From Hymenopus coronatus (Eukaryota > Arthropoda > Insecta > Mantodea > Hymenopodidae), in the NCBI GenBank assembly GCA_030762935.1, contig CM060890.1, positions 149,382,129 through 149,446,128 of the forward strand: 64,000 nucleotides of DNA. The letters run 5' to 3'. Of the stretch, positions 10,797-20,940 are shown piece by piece. The notes beneath the pieces were generated by a model. The model was not told where the DNA came from and made no database searches. It saw only the letters and a program-made list of their open reading frames with translations. Both the position numbers and the translations under genes were made by a program. Positions within the stretch are counted from its first letter, which is position 1, and each line of letters starts with the position of its first letter.

Positions 10797-11655
10797 TTTA
10801 CTTTCTAAATATGCACTATGTACATAGTGTATAGAGAAAGTATTGCACTCCACCAAAAATTCGATACCGAGATTTCACCGAAAATATATGTTTTAGGGTC
10901 CCCAATATCCAAAAAAAGCATTTTCACAAAAAGGTCCATGTGTGTCTGTGAACACGATAACTCAAAAACGAAAAGTGGGTAAAATACCAAACTTGATATT
11001 TAAGTTTAGTATCTTCCAGGGATACGACACGAAGATGTTGAGAAAAATCCCCCCCCACCCCCAACTACCCTTTACATGGAACTTTTTTCGAAAATTTTGA
11101 TTTTCTCAAAAATGGCTCTTAACGATTTTGATTAAAATTTCTTATATGAAACATATTTAGCTGACCAATAAAATGTATATCTTGAATTTTCTAGGAATAG
11201 CCTCTGAAGAGTCATTTATTCTGGATGAATTTTACTGAATTTTGAATAACTGCTAAACCGTAAGAGATGGACAAAGACCTCCTACACAACAAATGTAGAG
11301 CACATTAAAACACACAATTTATGTTATATATTTTTTTTTCGTCGAGTTCGTCGTTTTTGAGACATTCCTTATTTTTGGTTTCTGCTATGAAAAACGTATA
11401 CTTTTCTCATACTGGAACTTGTCAACTCCTATCCATATAAACAAAGGAACTTCATTGACAGAGCGACCAGCTTTTGACTATCACTTTAACCTACGGTTGT
11501 CCCTTATTTCGCTTCTACTTACAAGGATGCGAGTTATACTATTTCTGCTAATTTTTTCTGATTAGCATAAAGTAAACAGAAGTATACGCTTTTTAAGAAT
11601 TATTTGTTTCAGGGATATGGAGAAAGTCATGTGAATGGTACACATCAGATTTTTG
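10797..11655 (+). repeat. Family A repeat copy, nearly full length
   Basis: About 860 bp, from 'actatgtacatagtgtatag' at 10814 to 'gaatggtacacatcagattt'. It has no ORF of note. Landmarks in order are the 'gataccgagatttcaccg' block, the GT-rich block, a C-rich run 'aatcccccccc', 'gtatatcttgaattttctag', 'aactgctaaaccgtaagaga', 'gtcaactcctatccatataa', and the right end. Only the inner half of the left-end palindrome is kept. Confidence 0.92.
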
Positions 11656-11885
11656 TATATAATGGTGCTAGGTCATAGCTGTTTGGTGGAGGCCCAAAGT
11701 GATAACCATTAGAGCACCCAGATACTCAGTTGGTTTTGTGTATGCATTCTCATGAATTAAGTTATTTTTCTATTGGGGATTTTTCATGAAATTTGTCAAA
11801 ATGCGGTAAAAAGACATTTGTGTTAAGTTGGTGATGCTATTAGTAAAGGGCTTTCTGTTTTATTGTAGAACCATCTTAAAAATTC

Positions 11886-11965
11886 AATGTCACAGCCAGA
11901 ATTTTAACAAGGTTCTCCTGCGCTATGTGTGGGTGCTCTACCATTGAGCTACAGTGACACATGCC
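11886..11965 (-). repeat. tRNA-like SINE head
   Basis: The - strand reads tgtagctcaatggtagagca, a good box A, followed 30-40 bases later by a weak box-B-like 'cttgttaaaattctg'. No clean cloverleaf can be drawn, because the T-arm is poor. I read it as a tRNA-derived SINE head or tRNA pseudogene, not a working tRNA. Confidence 0.45.
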
Positions 11966-12092
11966 AGTATGACATTTTATCCTGTAGCTTCACTGGTTGG
12001 TTCAACTGGGTAAAACCCTAATCAGTTGGGAATGTCATTCAATTCAATTTATGTATTGCTCAGGAAACTTTTACAAGCATGGAGTGCACGTG

Positions 12093-12111
12093 CGCACACA
12101 CACACACACTC

Positions 12112-12194
<83 letters not shown>

Positions 12195-12215
12195 GTCTCT
12201 CTCTCTGTCTCTCTC

Positions 12216-12255
<40 letters not shown>
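12093..12255. repeat. (CA)n-(CT)n microsatellite
   Basis: A short (CA)n is followed by about 135 bases of nearly pure CT/TC with a few TGTC interruptions near 12186-12222. Three + strand frames stay open across it (Ser-Leu, Leu-Ser and Ser-Val repeats), a consequence of the dinucleotide. Confidence 0.97.
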
Positions 12256-12469
12256 AATTATTCAATTGTACACAATCATAGTTACAAATCTAAAATTGAC
12301 ATCTAATAATAACTTGTTTTACAAAATGTACCTACAGTTTAAGAAAGATTTTCAATTCTAGGCCTTCACAAAACATTGACTGATAATAATTAATTAAAAA
12401 ACAATTTGTAAGTGCAAGTTAAAATCAAAGTCTATTTGTTATTTACACATTTTTACATAACATTATTTT

Positions 12470-12960
12470 ACATTTTACTTTAATTCTTCATCTCTCTTTT
12501 CAATCAATCTCACCATAAACCACTATAGGTTTTCGTGAATCTACTTTGTCAATTTTTATGTTTACTATTTTAATATAAGTCTTCCAGTTTGTATGGACAC
12601 TTCTCAATTAGATATTTTTTCAATTATTTTGCAAAGGTATTTTTCTCTGAGCAATCCTTAATTTTTTTTTTTTTTTTGGTAGAGCATTATACAGCATCAT
12701 TCCCATAATTATAGGATCATTTTTTGTTAACGCCCTGTTTAGGTGTATTCTGTAATAGTTTGCCTTTCCTCGGGTGCTATAGGAATGAATATCTGTATAT
12801 TTGAGGAGTACTTTGTTTTGAGCCAGTATTATTCTATATGCATAAATGACAATAATTGATAAGATTTTATTATTTCTAAAGAATGGCTTACATGTATCAG
12901 TAATTTTTATGTGATAAAGATAATGTATGCATCTTTTCTATAGCAGCATTAAACTATTTA
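12470..12960 (-). pseudogene. LINE 3'-end relic
   Basis: Antisense fragments read YSSNIQIFIPIAPE.RQTI, then DPIIMGMMLYNALPKK and KIIEKYLIE..YKLEDYLK across frames. That is the C-terminal pattern of arthropod LINE ORF2 (MG..LYN.LP.K....F...LK.yL). Frames are broken in several places. It lies immediately upstream of a SINE. Confidence 0.65.
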
Positions 12961-12983
12961 ATTTTGTCACACCACATCCTCCC

Positions 12984-13290
12984 CAGCAGCCCAGTGGTTA
13001 GAGCAGCATATGTTGAGAGTGGGAGTACTGGGTTCAAATCTTGGCCGTGGTATTGCAATTTATGAGCTGATTAATAATAACAGTAATGTACCAACATGTC
13101 TGTTAAACCCTTTTCACTGGATGAATTAGTCCTGATGTAACCAATGCACAAAATATACTCTTCTGCTTTCTTACTCAGATTGGAGCATTTTCGCAACCAC
13201 GTGGTGCCAAGGGAGATAACCACATGAAACCTTGGAACTATCATGCTTTCGGTTTATCTGTTAGCCTCTCTGCGGGATAGTTCAGAAACA
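12984..13290 (+). repeat. tRNA-derived SINE
   Basis: The head contains cagtggttagagcagca (box A) and, 27 bases on, gggttcaaatc (box B), spaced as in a tRNA gene. The anticodon arm cannot be paired cleanly. A long unrelated body follows, with no tRNA 3' end. The right border is estimated. Confidence 0.65.
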
Positions 13291-13842
13291 TGCTACTGAG
13301 TAGATAACTGTTTATAGCACTGAATTAAAAATAAAATCAGAAGTATAAAAATGACAATACAAAAAACATGTCTAATCTGAGTCTTAAAAAGGTTGTAACC
13401 CCCCCCCCACCCTCCCAATCTTCCTTCATCTTCTGTTTGCATTTTATTGTTAACGGTGGAGTATAACCATACTTGGGAAATTGTGTGGCCTTCATCTACC
13501 CATGTTTCGTGTCGAAAATGCAGCTTCTGATCTTCCTGTCTGTATGCAGGAATACATCCTCTTGGTCAAAAATGATATTCTTATGGTTCTTTCCAAAATT
13601 CATCAGTGTCAAGTGACAGCTTATAAAAATATGTTTTCTTGATCGTAGTGAATGTTCATAAATGCAAGTATTTCTTAATTGTATGATGGCTCATTATAGT
13701 GGGGGAAATTATGAAGTTTTCGATGCATGGCACTCCTAAGAAATTCATCCAACTGAAATTCTGGCTCTGGCCTTTTAATTTCCTTGATTTTCCAAGTGTG
13801 GGTAACTTGCATGTTTTTAACCCTTCACTGCATAGAGAATGC
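13291..13842 (+). other. Intron sequence
   Basis: No exon, repeat-family copy or RNA gene recognised apart from a C-run at 13400-13410. Confidence 0.5.
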
Positions 13843-13942
13843 ACACACACACATGCAAGCACCCACCCACACACACACACCCACACACACACACCCACAC
13901 ACACACACACCACACACACACACACCCACGCACGCACGCACC
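13843..13942. repeat. (CA)n microsatellite with CACC/CACG interruptions
   Basis: About 100 bases of CA repeat with regularly placed CC and CG variants (cccacacacacacaccc; cacgcacgcacgcac). ORFs on both strands here are low-complexity. Confidence 0.97.
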
Positions 13943-14269
13943 TATAGAAAATGCTACATCAATATGGGCTGAATAATGTATGCTAAAAATAGAGCTATTA
14001 TGATTTGAATTGCTAAACATAATTGTAAAAGGGAGTCAAAATTTCCTCAATTTGAAATGTGCTGTCATGTTAACATGCTTGATGTGCTATTTTTGTTACA
14101 TTGTTGCAAGACACCTAGAAATTGACTTCTCGTGTTTTTCCATTATCAGGCGCTCACCAAACTTCGTTTTACTTGCTGCACAGAGAGAAATTGTTTGCTT
14201 AAATAAGTTGTGCTTTTAAATATGAACTACAGAGACTTTCATTGTTATTGATATAATTTTCTTTTTTAG

Positions 14270-14404
14270 GGCTTTAGCTCATGCAAGTTTTATATTGCCA
14301 CACAAGGTCCAAAGAAAAACACCTTGATTGATTTTTGGAAGATGATATGGCAAGAAAATGTATCTATGATTTCTATGGCAACAAACATTACTGAGAATAA
14401 TAAG
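14270..14404 (+). CDS. Receptor-type PTP gene: QGP exon
   Basis: The exon has 135 nt (45 codons), phase 0 at both ends, between 'cttttttag' and gtaagt. It begins [16 protein letters not shown] and continues [31 protein letters not shown] followed by DFWxMIW is the standard PTP core helix entry. V/I-x-M-x-T-N after it leads to the E-loop. The usual second P in QGPL/P is replaced by a Lys pair, a mild departure. It joins directly to the exon at 18542. Confidence 0.94.
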
Positions 14405-14673
14405 GTAAGTCTTCATCAAAGGAAGAGTGCGCATGTAGTTCAATTTAGCCTGAAGTTGAATCTTGCCAAAACAAAACCCAGGCGACCAGTGCACCATTAT
14501 AATGTGGCCCTCCACCATTCACACCAGAAATGCTGTCATTTTCATGACCATGTGGGGCATAGATGTGGCAAGTTGTAAAATAAAACAAAAAAGCCCCTAT
14601 TCCGACAACTTACCTATACTCTTTTAGGTATAATGGTATGTTGATATTCATAAGAAAATAAATGTGTGCACAT

Positions 14674-14705
14674 GGAAAAAAAAAAAAAAAACACACACAC
14701 ACACT
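14674..14705. repeat. (A)n-(CA)n simple repeat
   Basis: A run of A followed by CA dinucleotides about 270 bases after the QGP exon donor. Confidence 0.9.
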
Positions 14706-14772
14706 ACATGCATGGGATAACTTACATTTATTTGCTCTCTGAAAATGCTCTTTTCCCTCCAGATCAGAATCA

Positions 14773-15027
14773 TCATATGAGCTGTTTATGCTGCTGCAAG
14801 GTTATCAACAGTGTCACTAAAGTATCCATCTCCCAAAACAGCGCTGCTTCTTTTTTAAAAACATGTAGCACTTTATCAACTGTTGTCAGCTCATTTTTAA
14901 AGAAATTATGCGCTATCACACATAGTGCATTCTTCACAAAATCATCACATTCTTGCATCACATATTTCACCCACTTTCTTCCTGGGTGTAGCCACTTTTC
15001 TTGTTTCAGATTTTTCTTTGCGAGCAC
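14773..15027 (-). other. Unassigned antisense ORF, 84 residues
   Basis: This open stretch reads KKNLKQEKWLHPGRKW, a Cys-containing middle, and ELTTVDKVLHVFKKEA. It is charged and helical-looking. I cannot match it to a family. It lies in the intron between two PTP exons, just before an antisense LINE relic, so a transposon source is more likely than a host gene. Confidence 0.2.
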
Positions 15028-15385
15028 TGTTTATATCTGTAGCTGCTAAGCTCAGAAGTTAATTGCACAACTTTCTTTACAGGAAGTGTGGGGTATATAT
15101 TTCTTACAGAAGTTAAAATAAACATTCAGTGCTATAGTTTTTTTGACCACTAGTCAACAGTTTGCCAGCCTTATGCTTTATGTTACTCGAAAATGCAAGA
15201 GCAAATTCACAGTGACCATCCTCCATGATTCTAAACAGCATCAACCAGCAACCAATTACTGTGTAAATAATATTGCTGAAATTGGGTTACCCATATGAAT
15301 ACCATGTTGGGAATTGTAGCTCTGTTTAACAGTGCAAATCTGCATCAATTATACCAATTATGTAATTTAGATTGGAAGCATGAGA

Positions 15386-15594
15386 TCACATTCTTGCACA
15401 CACTACTACTGTGTTGTACCCAGTGCGCTGGCACGGAACAGGTAATAGAAAGTGTATTGCTCTGTCGTATACTTGATCTATGTGATACTCAAATCTGAAC
15501 TTCATGCTGATGAAAATACTGAGATATTTGAGTACATCTACTGCTTCCTGAGCTTTATTATTCAGATCGATGCAGATTGCCTCATCATCATCGC

Positions 15595-15647
<53 letters not shown>

Positions 15648-15760
15648 GTCTCTGTTACTACCAAAACTTTTGATTTAGTCTAATTAATTTTGTTTTCTTT
15701 GGCCAATAGTTCAGTTTTTTTGAAATCCTGATTTGCAAAATTTTTAGCATCCTGTAAACC
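15386..15760 (-). pseudogene. LINE RT-domain relic containing an (AAT)n expansion
   Basis: The - strand reads DLNNKAQEAVDVLKYLSIF..MKFRFEYHIDQVYDRA, which fits the segment after the RT catalytic motif in R1/LOA/jockey-type elements (KYLGxxxDxxLxFxxHIxxV). Just before it is a (TTA/AAT)n microsatellite at 15596-15645, which this frame reads as about 17 consecutive Asn. Upstream, the frame continues into KKTELLAKENK-like sequence. No intact ORF. Confidence 0.65.
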
Positions 15761-16117
15761 ATTGGCAAATCCTAATACCTCTGCCCCCTGTGTGTGTACA
15801 CATGTGCATCCCTCATATTTCGGTTTCAAAATGCAACCCAAAGATTTTTTTCAAGAAAATGCTTACTCTAGATTTTACTATGTGTACATGCACATGCGTA
15901 TTTGTGTCAAATACTGAATCTTATATTTCATTTCCAATTATACAACCTAAGGATTTTCAATTTTAAAATTATTTTCTTAATAATGCTGTCAATTAACTGA
16001 TCATATCAGTGCCACCAGGTTGCCGGAATTTTGTTTTGCAGGAGTTCTTTCACTTGCCAGTAAATCTACTGACATGGCTGTCTTTTTTAAGCACAATTAG
16101 AAACTATCAATCTAATA

Positions 16118-16255
16118 ATAATAATTTTTATTGATCCAGTAAATCCTTTGTACATTGTACAGTTGACATTGGACAGGTCATTTGTACAATAATATACATA
16201 TATACATACAGTTGCTTACAATATGCTATTTACAATTCATTTGAAGCTGCACAGT
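16118..16255 (-). repeat. LINE 3'-UTR-like fragment
   Basis: The block 'ataataataatttttattga' followed by 'gtacattgtaca' is a tail-end (antisense) relative of the 3' UTR in the LINE ending near 57780 ('gtacattgtaccaaac'). The start of the LINE at 51095 has similar (aat)n-tttatta sequence. Confidence 0.5.
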
Positions 16256-16256
16256 G

Positions 16257-17004
16257 TGTATTATCCTCAAAACTGATATTTAGTTCCAAAAATGCAACGC
16301 AAAAATTTCAAGAAAATATCTGCAAACAATCTTTTACATGGAGTCTTTTCATTACTTAAATTTCAACAAAGAGGCTATACATATGAATTATTGGCTTGAG
16401 AAACAGTGTACATTTTGAATTTTCTGTGCAAACTTAAGTTGTCTTCATTTTCAATAACATTTGCACAAATTTATATAATTGAAAGTGATAAGAGCAAGAC
16501 AAAAGACATGTAGAGCTTGTATGATCAGACAGTGATTTCATGGAAATATATGTTTTATAAACCTCTGAATACAAAAAAGTCATTGTTAGAAAAAGATCAT
16601 TGTGTGTCTGTCTTATGTCTGTGATTAGTGTAACTCAAAAATGAAATGCTATTATTGAGTTTGGCACCTATGTTCCAAGGATGTGGCATTGAAGATATTT
16701 AGGCAAATCCCTACACTCAAAACTAACCTTAAAATGTTGGATGTTCTCAAAAATGGCTTTAAGAGTTTTAATATATTAAAGATATCTACATGAGAAATAA
16801 TATTTCTTTTTCTGCCTGCTCATAGAAATGAGGGAATTTCAGGATCATCACCTTAAACACTGTATCGCTTTTTAACTGGTGAACCTGTTAAAAAATCTTC
16901 TGCTAGCGTTTATCTCAGTTAGGAGGAAAATAGAAGAAAAAGCTTTTTTAAGAATAGTTTTTTATAGAATAGGTATAGAAATTTATGTGAATATAATACA
17001 TATA
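16257..17004 (+). repeat. Two decayed family A fragments
   Basis: The first (to about 16520) keeps 'tttcaagaaaatatctgc', 'cttttacatggag' and 'cattttgaattttctgtg'. The second restarts with 'gatttcatggaaatatatg' at about 16535, and ends at 'atttatgtgaatataataca', the decayed right end. It abuts copy B at 17005, so three family A pieces lie in tandem. Confidence 0.75.
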
Positions 17005-18498
17005 TTTTTTTACTTTTTCTACATGTACTATGTACATAGGGTATAGAAAAGGTATTGTATTCCATTAAAAAATTTGATACTTAGATTTCACTGGAAATAC
17101 TTGTTTAGGGTTCCCCTGAATCCAAAAAAAGTACTTTTGGAAAAAGGTCCACGTGTGTGTGTGAGTGTGTCTGTGGACAGCATAGCTCAAGAATGAAAAG
17201 ACTTGGTATTTATTATCGGTGAGAAATTTCCTTGTGATTGACACTTGTGGGTGAGTCGTCTGCTGGCAGGGGCTCGTAAGGTTGCTCACCAATCATAAAG
17301 TAAGAATACAGAGCTGCCAGAGACGTGACGTCATCTGCATTGCAACACCTACGTGGTTCAGTGGAAATTTACGTGTGCGTTCTCATGACTGATCAATTGT
17401 TTGCAATCTGATTGTTTGATTGTATTCTGTGAAAAATTTGGTTTTGTTACATATAATGATCGTAAGGATTTACATTTATAATCGTTACTACCGTTTATAT
17501 ATCGCAGATATTGCTCTTGTTCTCGTCCTAGAAATATCACGAGTGACACTGTCATTTGAAAATGTCTTACATCTGTGATAAGTAAGTTGAGATTACTTTA
17601 GCTGAAATAATAAAACTTTTCCGTTTAGTGAAATACAGGACCCAATGTGGAAAGGAATAGTTGAGGTAACTAGTGCGAAATGGGAAAAGATAGTTCAACA
17701 TACGAGGGATATGCTTAGAGAGAAGAAGGCATTTTAGAGGAAGCAGTGGAACGTTTGTCGCTGCAGACAGACAGCGAGTAAATAGGGCAATAGCGCACCG
17801 AGGCGGCCACGTGTCAGCAGAATGTCAATCACAAGGTAGTTTCTCACCGATAATAGGTTTGGTATCTTCCAAGGCTGCGACACGAAGATTTTCAAGAAAA
17901 TCCCCCCACACCCAACTACCCTTTGCATGGAACTTTTTTTTCGAAAATGTTGATTTTCCTAAAAATGCCTGTAACGATTTTGATTAAAATATTGTGTATT
18001 AAAGATATTTTCTTGACAAATAAAATGTATATCTTGAATTTTATGCGAATAGCCTCTGAAGACTACTTTATTCTGGATGAATATTACAGAATTTTGCATA
18101 ACTGCTAAACTGTAAGAGATGGACAAAAACTACCCACACAAAAAATGTTGAGCACATTAAAACACACAATTTGTGTCATGTAAATTTTTTGTGGAGTTGA
18201 GATATTACTTGATTTTATTTTCAGCTTTGAAAAACTTATACTTTTCTCATACAGGAATTTGTCAACTCGTGCCCATACAAACAAAGGAACTTTAGTCGCA
18301 TAACAACCAGCTTTTGACAATCACTTTAACCTATGGTAGTCCCTTATTTCACTTCTACTTACAAGGAAGCAAGTAATGAGACTATTTCTGTTTATTTTTT
18401 TCGATTAGCATGAAGTAAATAGAGGCATTAGCCTTCTAACAATAATTTGTTGCAGGGATATAGAGACAGTCATGTGAATGGAGCACATCAGATTTTTT
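17005..18498 (+). repeat. Family A repeat copy split by a MITE
   Basis: The left end 'tctacatgtactatgtacat' at about 17018 and right end 'gaatggagcacatcagattt' at 18476-18495 are both present. The copy is interrupted after 'acttggtattta' and resumes at 'ggtttggtatcttccaaggc'. Without the 635-bp insert it is about 860 bp, like the other copies. This fixes the order: family A first, MITE later. Confidence 0.92.
17216..17850. mobile_element. MITE with about 30-bp terminal inverted repeats
   Basis: The left end tcggtgagaaatttccttgt and the reverse complement of the right end, tcggtgagaaactaccttgt, match and continue 'gattgaca' on both sides. TA flanks both ends, consistent with a Tc1/mariner-type 2-bp target duplication. 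No transposase ORF. The interior contains 'acgtgacgtcatctgc' and other GC-richer sequence unlike the host intron. Confidence 0.85.
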
Positions 18499-18541
18499 TA
18501 TTTTGTTCCTTTTATTTGTTTACTTGTGTGAATTGTTGCAG

Positions 18542-18682
18542 GCTGTATGTGAGCAGTATTGGCCAGAATTGCATCATGGAGTTCAACATGGGCCATTTTC
18601 TGTTTATAATACTTCCATACAACAACTTGCGAGCTTTACTTTCCGTGTCTTCCATCTTACCTTTGAAGGCTCAACAAGAATG
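18542..18682 (+). CDS. Receptor-type PTP gene: E-loop/YWP exon
   Basis: The exon has 141 nt (47 codons), phase 0 at both ends, after 'gaattgttgcag' and before gtaata. It encodes AVCEQYWPE, a middle segment with GPFSVYNTS, and FTFRVFHLTFEGSTRM. C-x-x-Y-W-P is conserved in PTPs after the E-loop. F-x-x-R-x-F-x-L-T followed by a basic residue is the strand pair before the WPD loop. The family's usual Lys-Cys at the start is Val-Cys here. It starts only 44 bases after the end of a family A copy. Confidence 0.93.
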
Positions 18683-18854
18683 GTAATATTTTTGCTATTT
18701 TTAACCAGAACAAAAAGTAGATCATGTACAGAAAAGGCTCTGTGTTATAAGTCACCTTTACAAAATAATTGTTGATACAATGAATAAACAAACTTTGCAG
18801 GCTTTCAGCACTTTTATATTAAACTTGTACTGCTGTGGAAATACAAATGTGGTA

Positions 18855-19205
18855 CAGTTTAAAGCATATAGCAATGGCTTGTTAAGTTCAGTATCTTTCA
18901 AAGATTTGGAAGAAAATCCTCCTATCTGCCACCACACTTCAATGGGACATTTCTTTGAAATTCCTGATCTTCTCAGAAGTGACTGTAACAATTTTGAAAA
19001 ACATGTTATATTATAATGGTATTTACCTAATAAATAAAATGTATATCTTGAATTTTCTGGAAATAAACTCTTAAATATTCTATATTTGGAAGGAATTTTG
19101 GAAAGTTTCTATGAATGGTAAACATTAAGCTATTGATGAAAACACACAAAAAATGTAGATCTCTCTAAAAACATATTTTATTTTAAATATCTTATTTTGT
19201 GGCCA
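18855..19205 (+). repeat. Family A repeat copy, middle part
   Basis: Decayed sense copy with 'gttcagtatctttcaaag', 'gtatatcttgaattttctgg' and 'gatgaaaacacacaaaaaat'. It lacks both ends. Confidence 0.75.
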
Positions 19206-19302
19206 AGCAACTTCTGAGATTTGTTCAGTTCTTTCAGGGTTTGTTTAAGTTATGTCAACTTTTAGATGGTTCTTGTGATTGCATGCAAACAGTATGGCAT
19301 TT

Positions 19303-19480
19303 TTGCTGACCCCATAGCTTAGCCTGCCTGCTTTGTGAGAGATCCTGGTTTCAAATTCTGGCTGGGAGTGCAACTTTTTTCTCTGGTTAAGATTATGCCC
19401 CATTTTTCCCAGAGTCTGGGGATATGAATCAACAGTATCATTGCTATAAGTAATTCTTCTAAAGGAGAAACTGCCAATAT
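19303..19480 (+). repeat. Possible tRNA-derived SINE
   Basis: 'catagcttagcctgcctg' and, about 25 bases later, 'ggtttcaaattc' have box A/box B spacing. The match is weaker than for the other SINEs here. Confidence 0.35.
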
Positions 19481-19759
19481 GACCTAGAATTTAACTCAGT
19501 ATGCAAATGGAAGAGAAAGTAAAAAAGCAATTTTAGCGCCAATATAAATAGTGTCCAGTTGTTAAACATTTGATATCGCTATTTTCTTTGTAACTATAAA
19601 GAAATGTGTAATGCAGCTATTTCTGTAAAGCTTTATCCTTTAAAATTATATATAAGATTATTTAATAAACAGTACAACCATCTGATTAATACTAGCATAG
19701 GGCCATCATAAGAACTATATAGTTTTTTGAAAATCAATTCATAGGTAACACTAATAAGT

Positions 19760-19975
19760 ACATAAAAAATAAAAAGCTTTAACCCTTTTCACATAAATTT
19801 GCTGATTTTAATAGTTTAATTTATAGATTAATTAATTTGCACCTTAATAAAGAGGAAAATCAAATAGAAATTATAATCACATCAACGCTGCTTTATATAA
19901 TGGCTTTAATAAAGATTTTATAAATAAAGAAATTGAGAAGTTTAAATATAAGAAAGCTATTAAGGAAATGAAATG
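19760..19975 (+). pseudogene. Penelope-like element fragment (connector region)
   Basis: The nucleotide sequence is closely similar to 31511-31725 inside the + strand Penelope copy: 'ctttaacccttttcacataa', 'agattaattaatttgcacct', 'aaatataagaaagctattaa'. It covers the stretch between the RT domain and the GIY-YIG nuclease. The frame is broken. Confidence 0.85.
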
Positions 19976-20059
19976 AAGTTTTATTTATGGCGCTCTTTAA
20001 CCTCTGAGGTTCTCAGTGTCCCATTCTATATTGTGCATGAAATACTGCTTAATTTTACT

Positions 20060-20140
20060 CAGAAGCCTCTATCAGGCTTCAGGTTGTTTTATGTGCCGTA
20101 AATCTACAACAGCTTTATTTTCCTTCCAAAGGAAGTCATA
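20060..20140 (+). repeat. Low-copy dispersed repeat
   Basis: 'gttttatgtgccgtaaatct' followed by 'ttttccttccaaaggaagtc' recurs at 58827-58890 as 'ttttatgtgctgtaaatcta' and 'cttccaaagaaagccaag'. Probably a fragment of an unidentified transposon. Confidence 0.6.
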
Positions 20141-20239
20141 CTATGGATTTTTATGCCTTAAAAGAATACATCACCTGCCTCATGAGCTTAAGTGAATTGA
20201 AACAGCAGAATCAACGGGATTTAACAAACAACTGGTTCA

Positions 20240-20705
20240 CAAAAAATAAACAAATATCTGATCAAAAGATACTAGCATTCAGTACAAACAAGGACAAAAA
20301 ATTCATATATAGGAAGTTCACATTCCACTCTTTGGCATTGAACAAGTTTGAGAAAAACTTCAAAATCTAAATATCCTATCATCCACAAATGGTATTGCAG
20401 TGAAAAATCTCTTTAATTCAAAACTCAAAGCAAATATAGCAGGAGTGGAAGCTATCGTAAATACATAGCCGGGAAATTCAATGAGACCAATTATAAACAA
20501 TATAAATGCAGCTACATATAATCTAGCAAAATGGTTAACACACAGATTTTCTTCCTTCCCTAAATTGGAAACAGTAAGCATAAAAAACTCTCTGGATCTA
20601 ATCGATAAAATTAAAGACATGAAATTAGAAAAAACTGATATGTTAGTTTCCTTTGATGTTACTGCTCTGTTTCCAAGTATATCTACAGAAGGCATACTTT
20701 ATAAG
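20240..20705 (+). pseudogene. Penelope-like element fragments joined head to tail
   Basis: The first part reads KKFIYRKFTFHSLALNKFEK and NLFNSKLKANIAG, the connector just before the GIY-YIG domain (compare KIYKKFTYHPTTFYKFQ in the copy at 30009). Directly after it, from about 20466, the frame changes to PGNSMRPIINNINAATYN and continues to LVSFDVTALFPS, which is RT motif A. So the C-terminal part of one copy is followed by the RT start of another. At about 20705 it stops against an inverted piece. Confidence 0.8.
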
Positions 20706-20940
20706 ACTTTTCTTGCATATTTAGGATTTTCAGTGCATCTTCTAGTTGTTTTTCTGGGACTAATGCAAAGATGTCCTCTACATAGCGGTTCCATACTTCG
20801 AACATCCAGGGAATGCCTTTTTTAATCCTAGTTTCCAAAGTGCTCATGAAGAGATCTGCTAATATAGGTGACAGTGGGCTGCCCATTGTTTGTGATATTT
20901 CCTGTTTGATTTATGCAAAGATTTGTTAATATACTAAACT
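20700..20940 (-). pseudogene. Penelope-like RT fragment, inverted
   Basis: The - strand encodes [20 protein letters not shown], then YVEDIFALVPEKQLEDALK. These are RT motif B (AMGSPLSP) and motif C, where YVDD has become YVED. It is joined tail to tail with the + strand fragment ending at about 20705. Confidence 0.85.

Noticed and set aside
11997..12361. Three overlapping + strand ORFs rich in Ser-Leu
   Set aside because: They are the three readings of a CT microsatellite; no flanking coding sequence or domain.
12984..13060. tRNA gene
   Set aside because: Same reason: tRNA-like head without paired acceptor stem, followed by a SINE body.
13656..14020. ORFs rich in His-Thr (+) and Cys-Val (-)
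   Set aside because: They come from the (CA)n microsatellite at 13843-13942.
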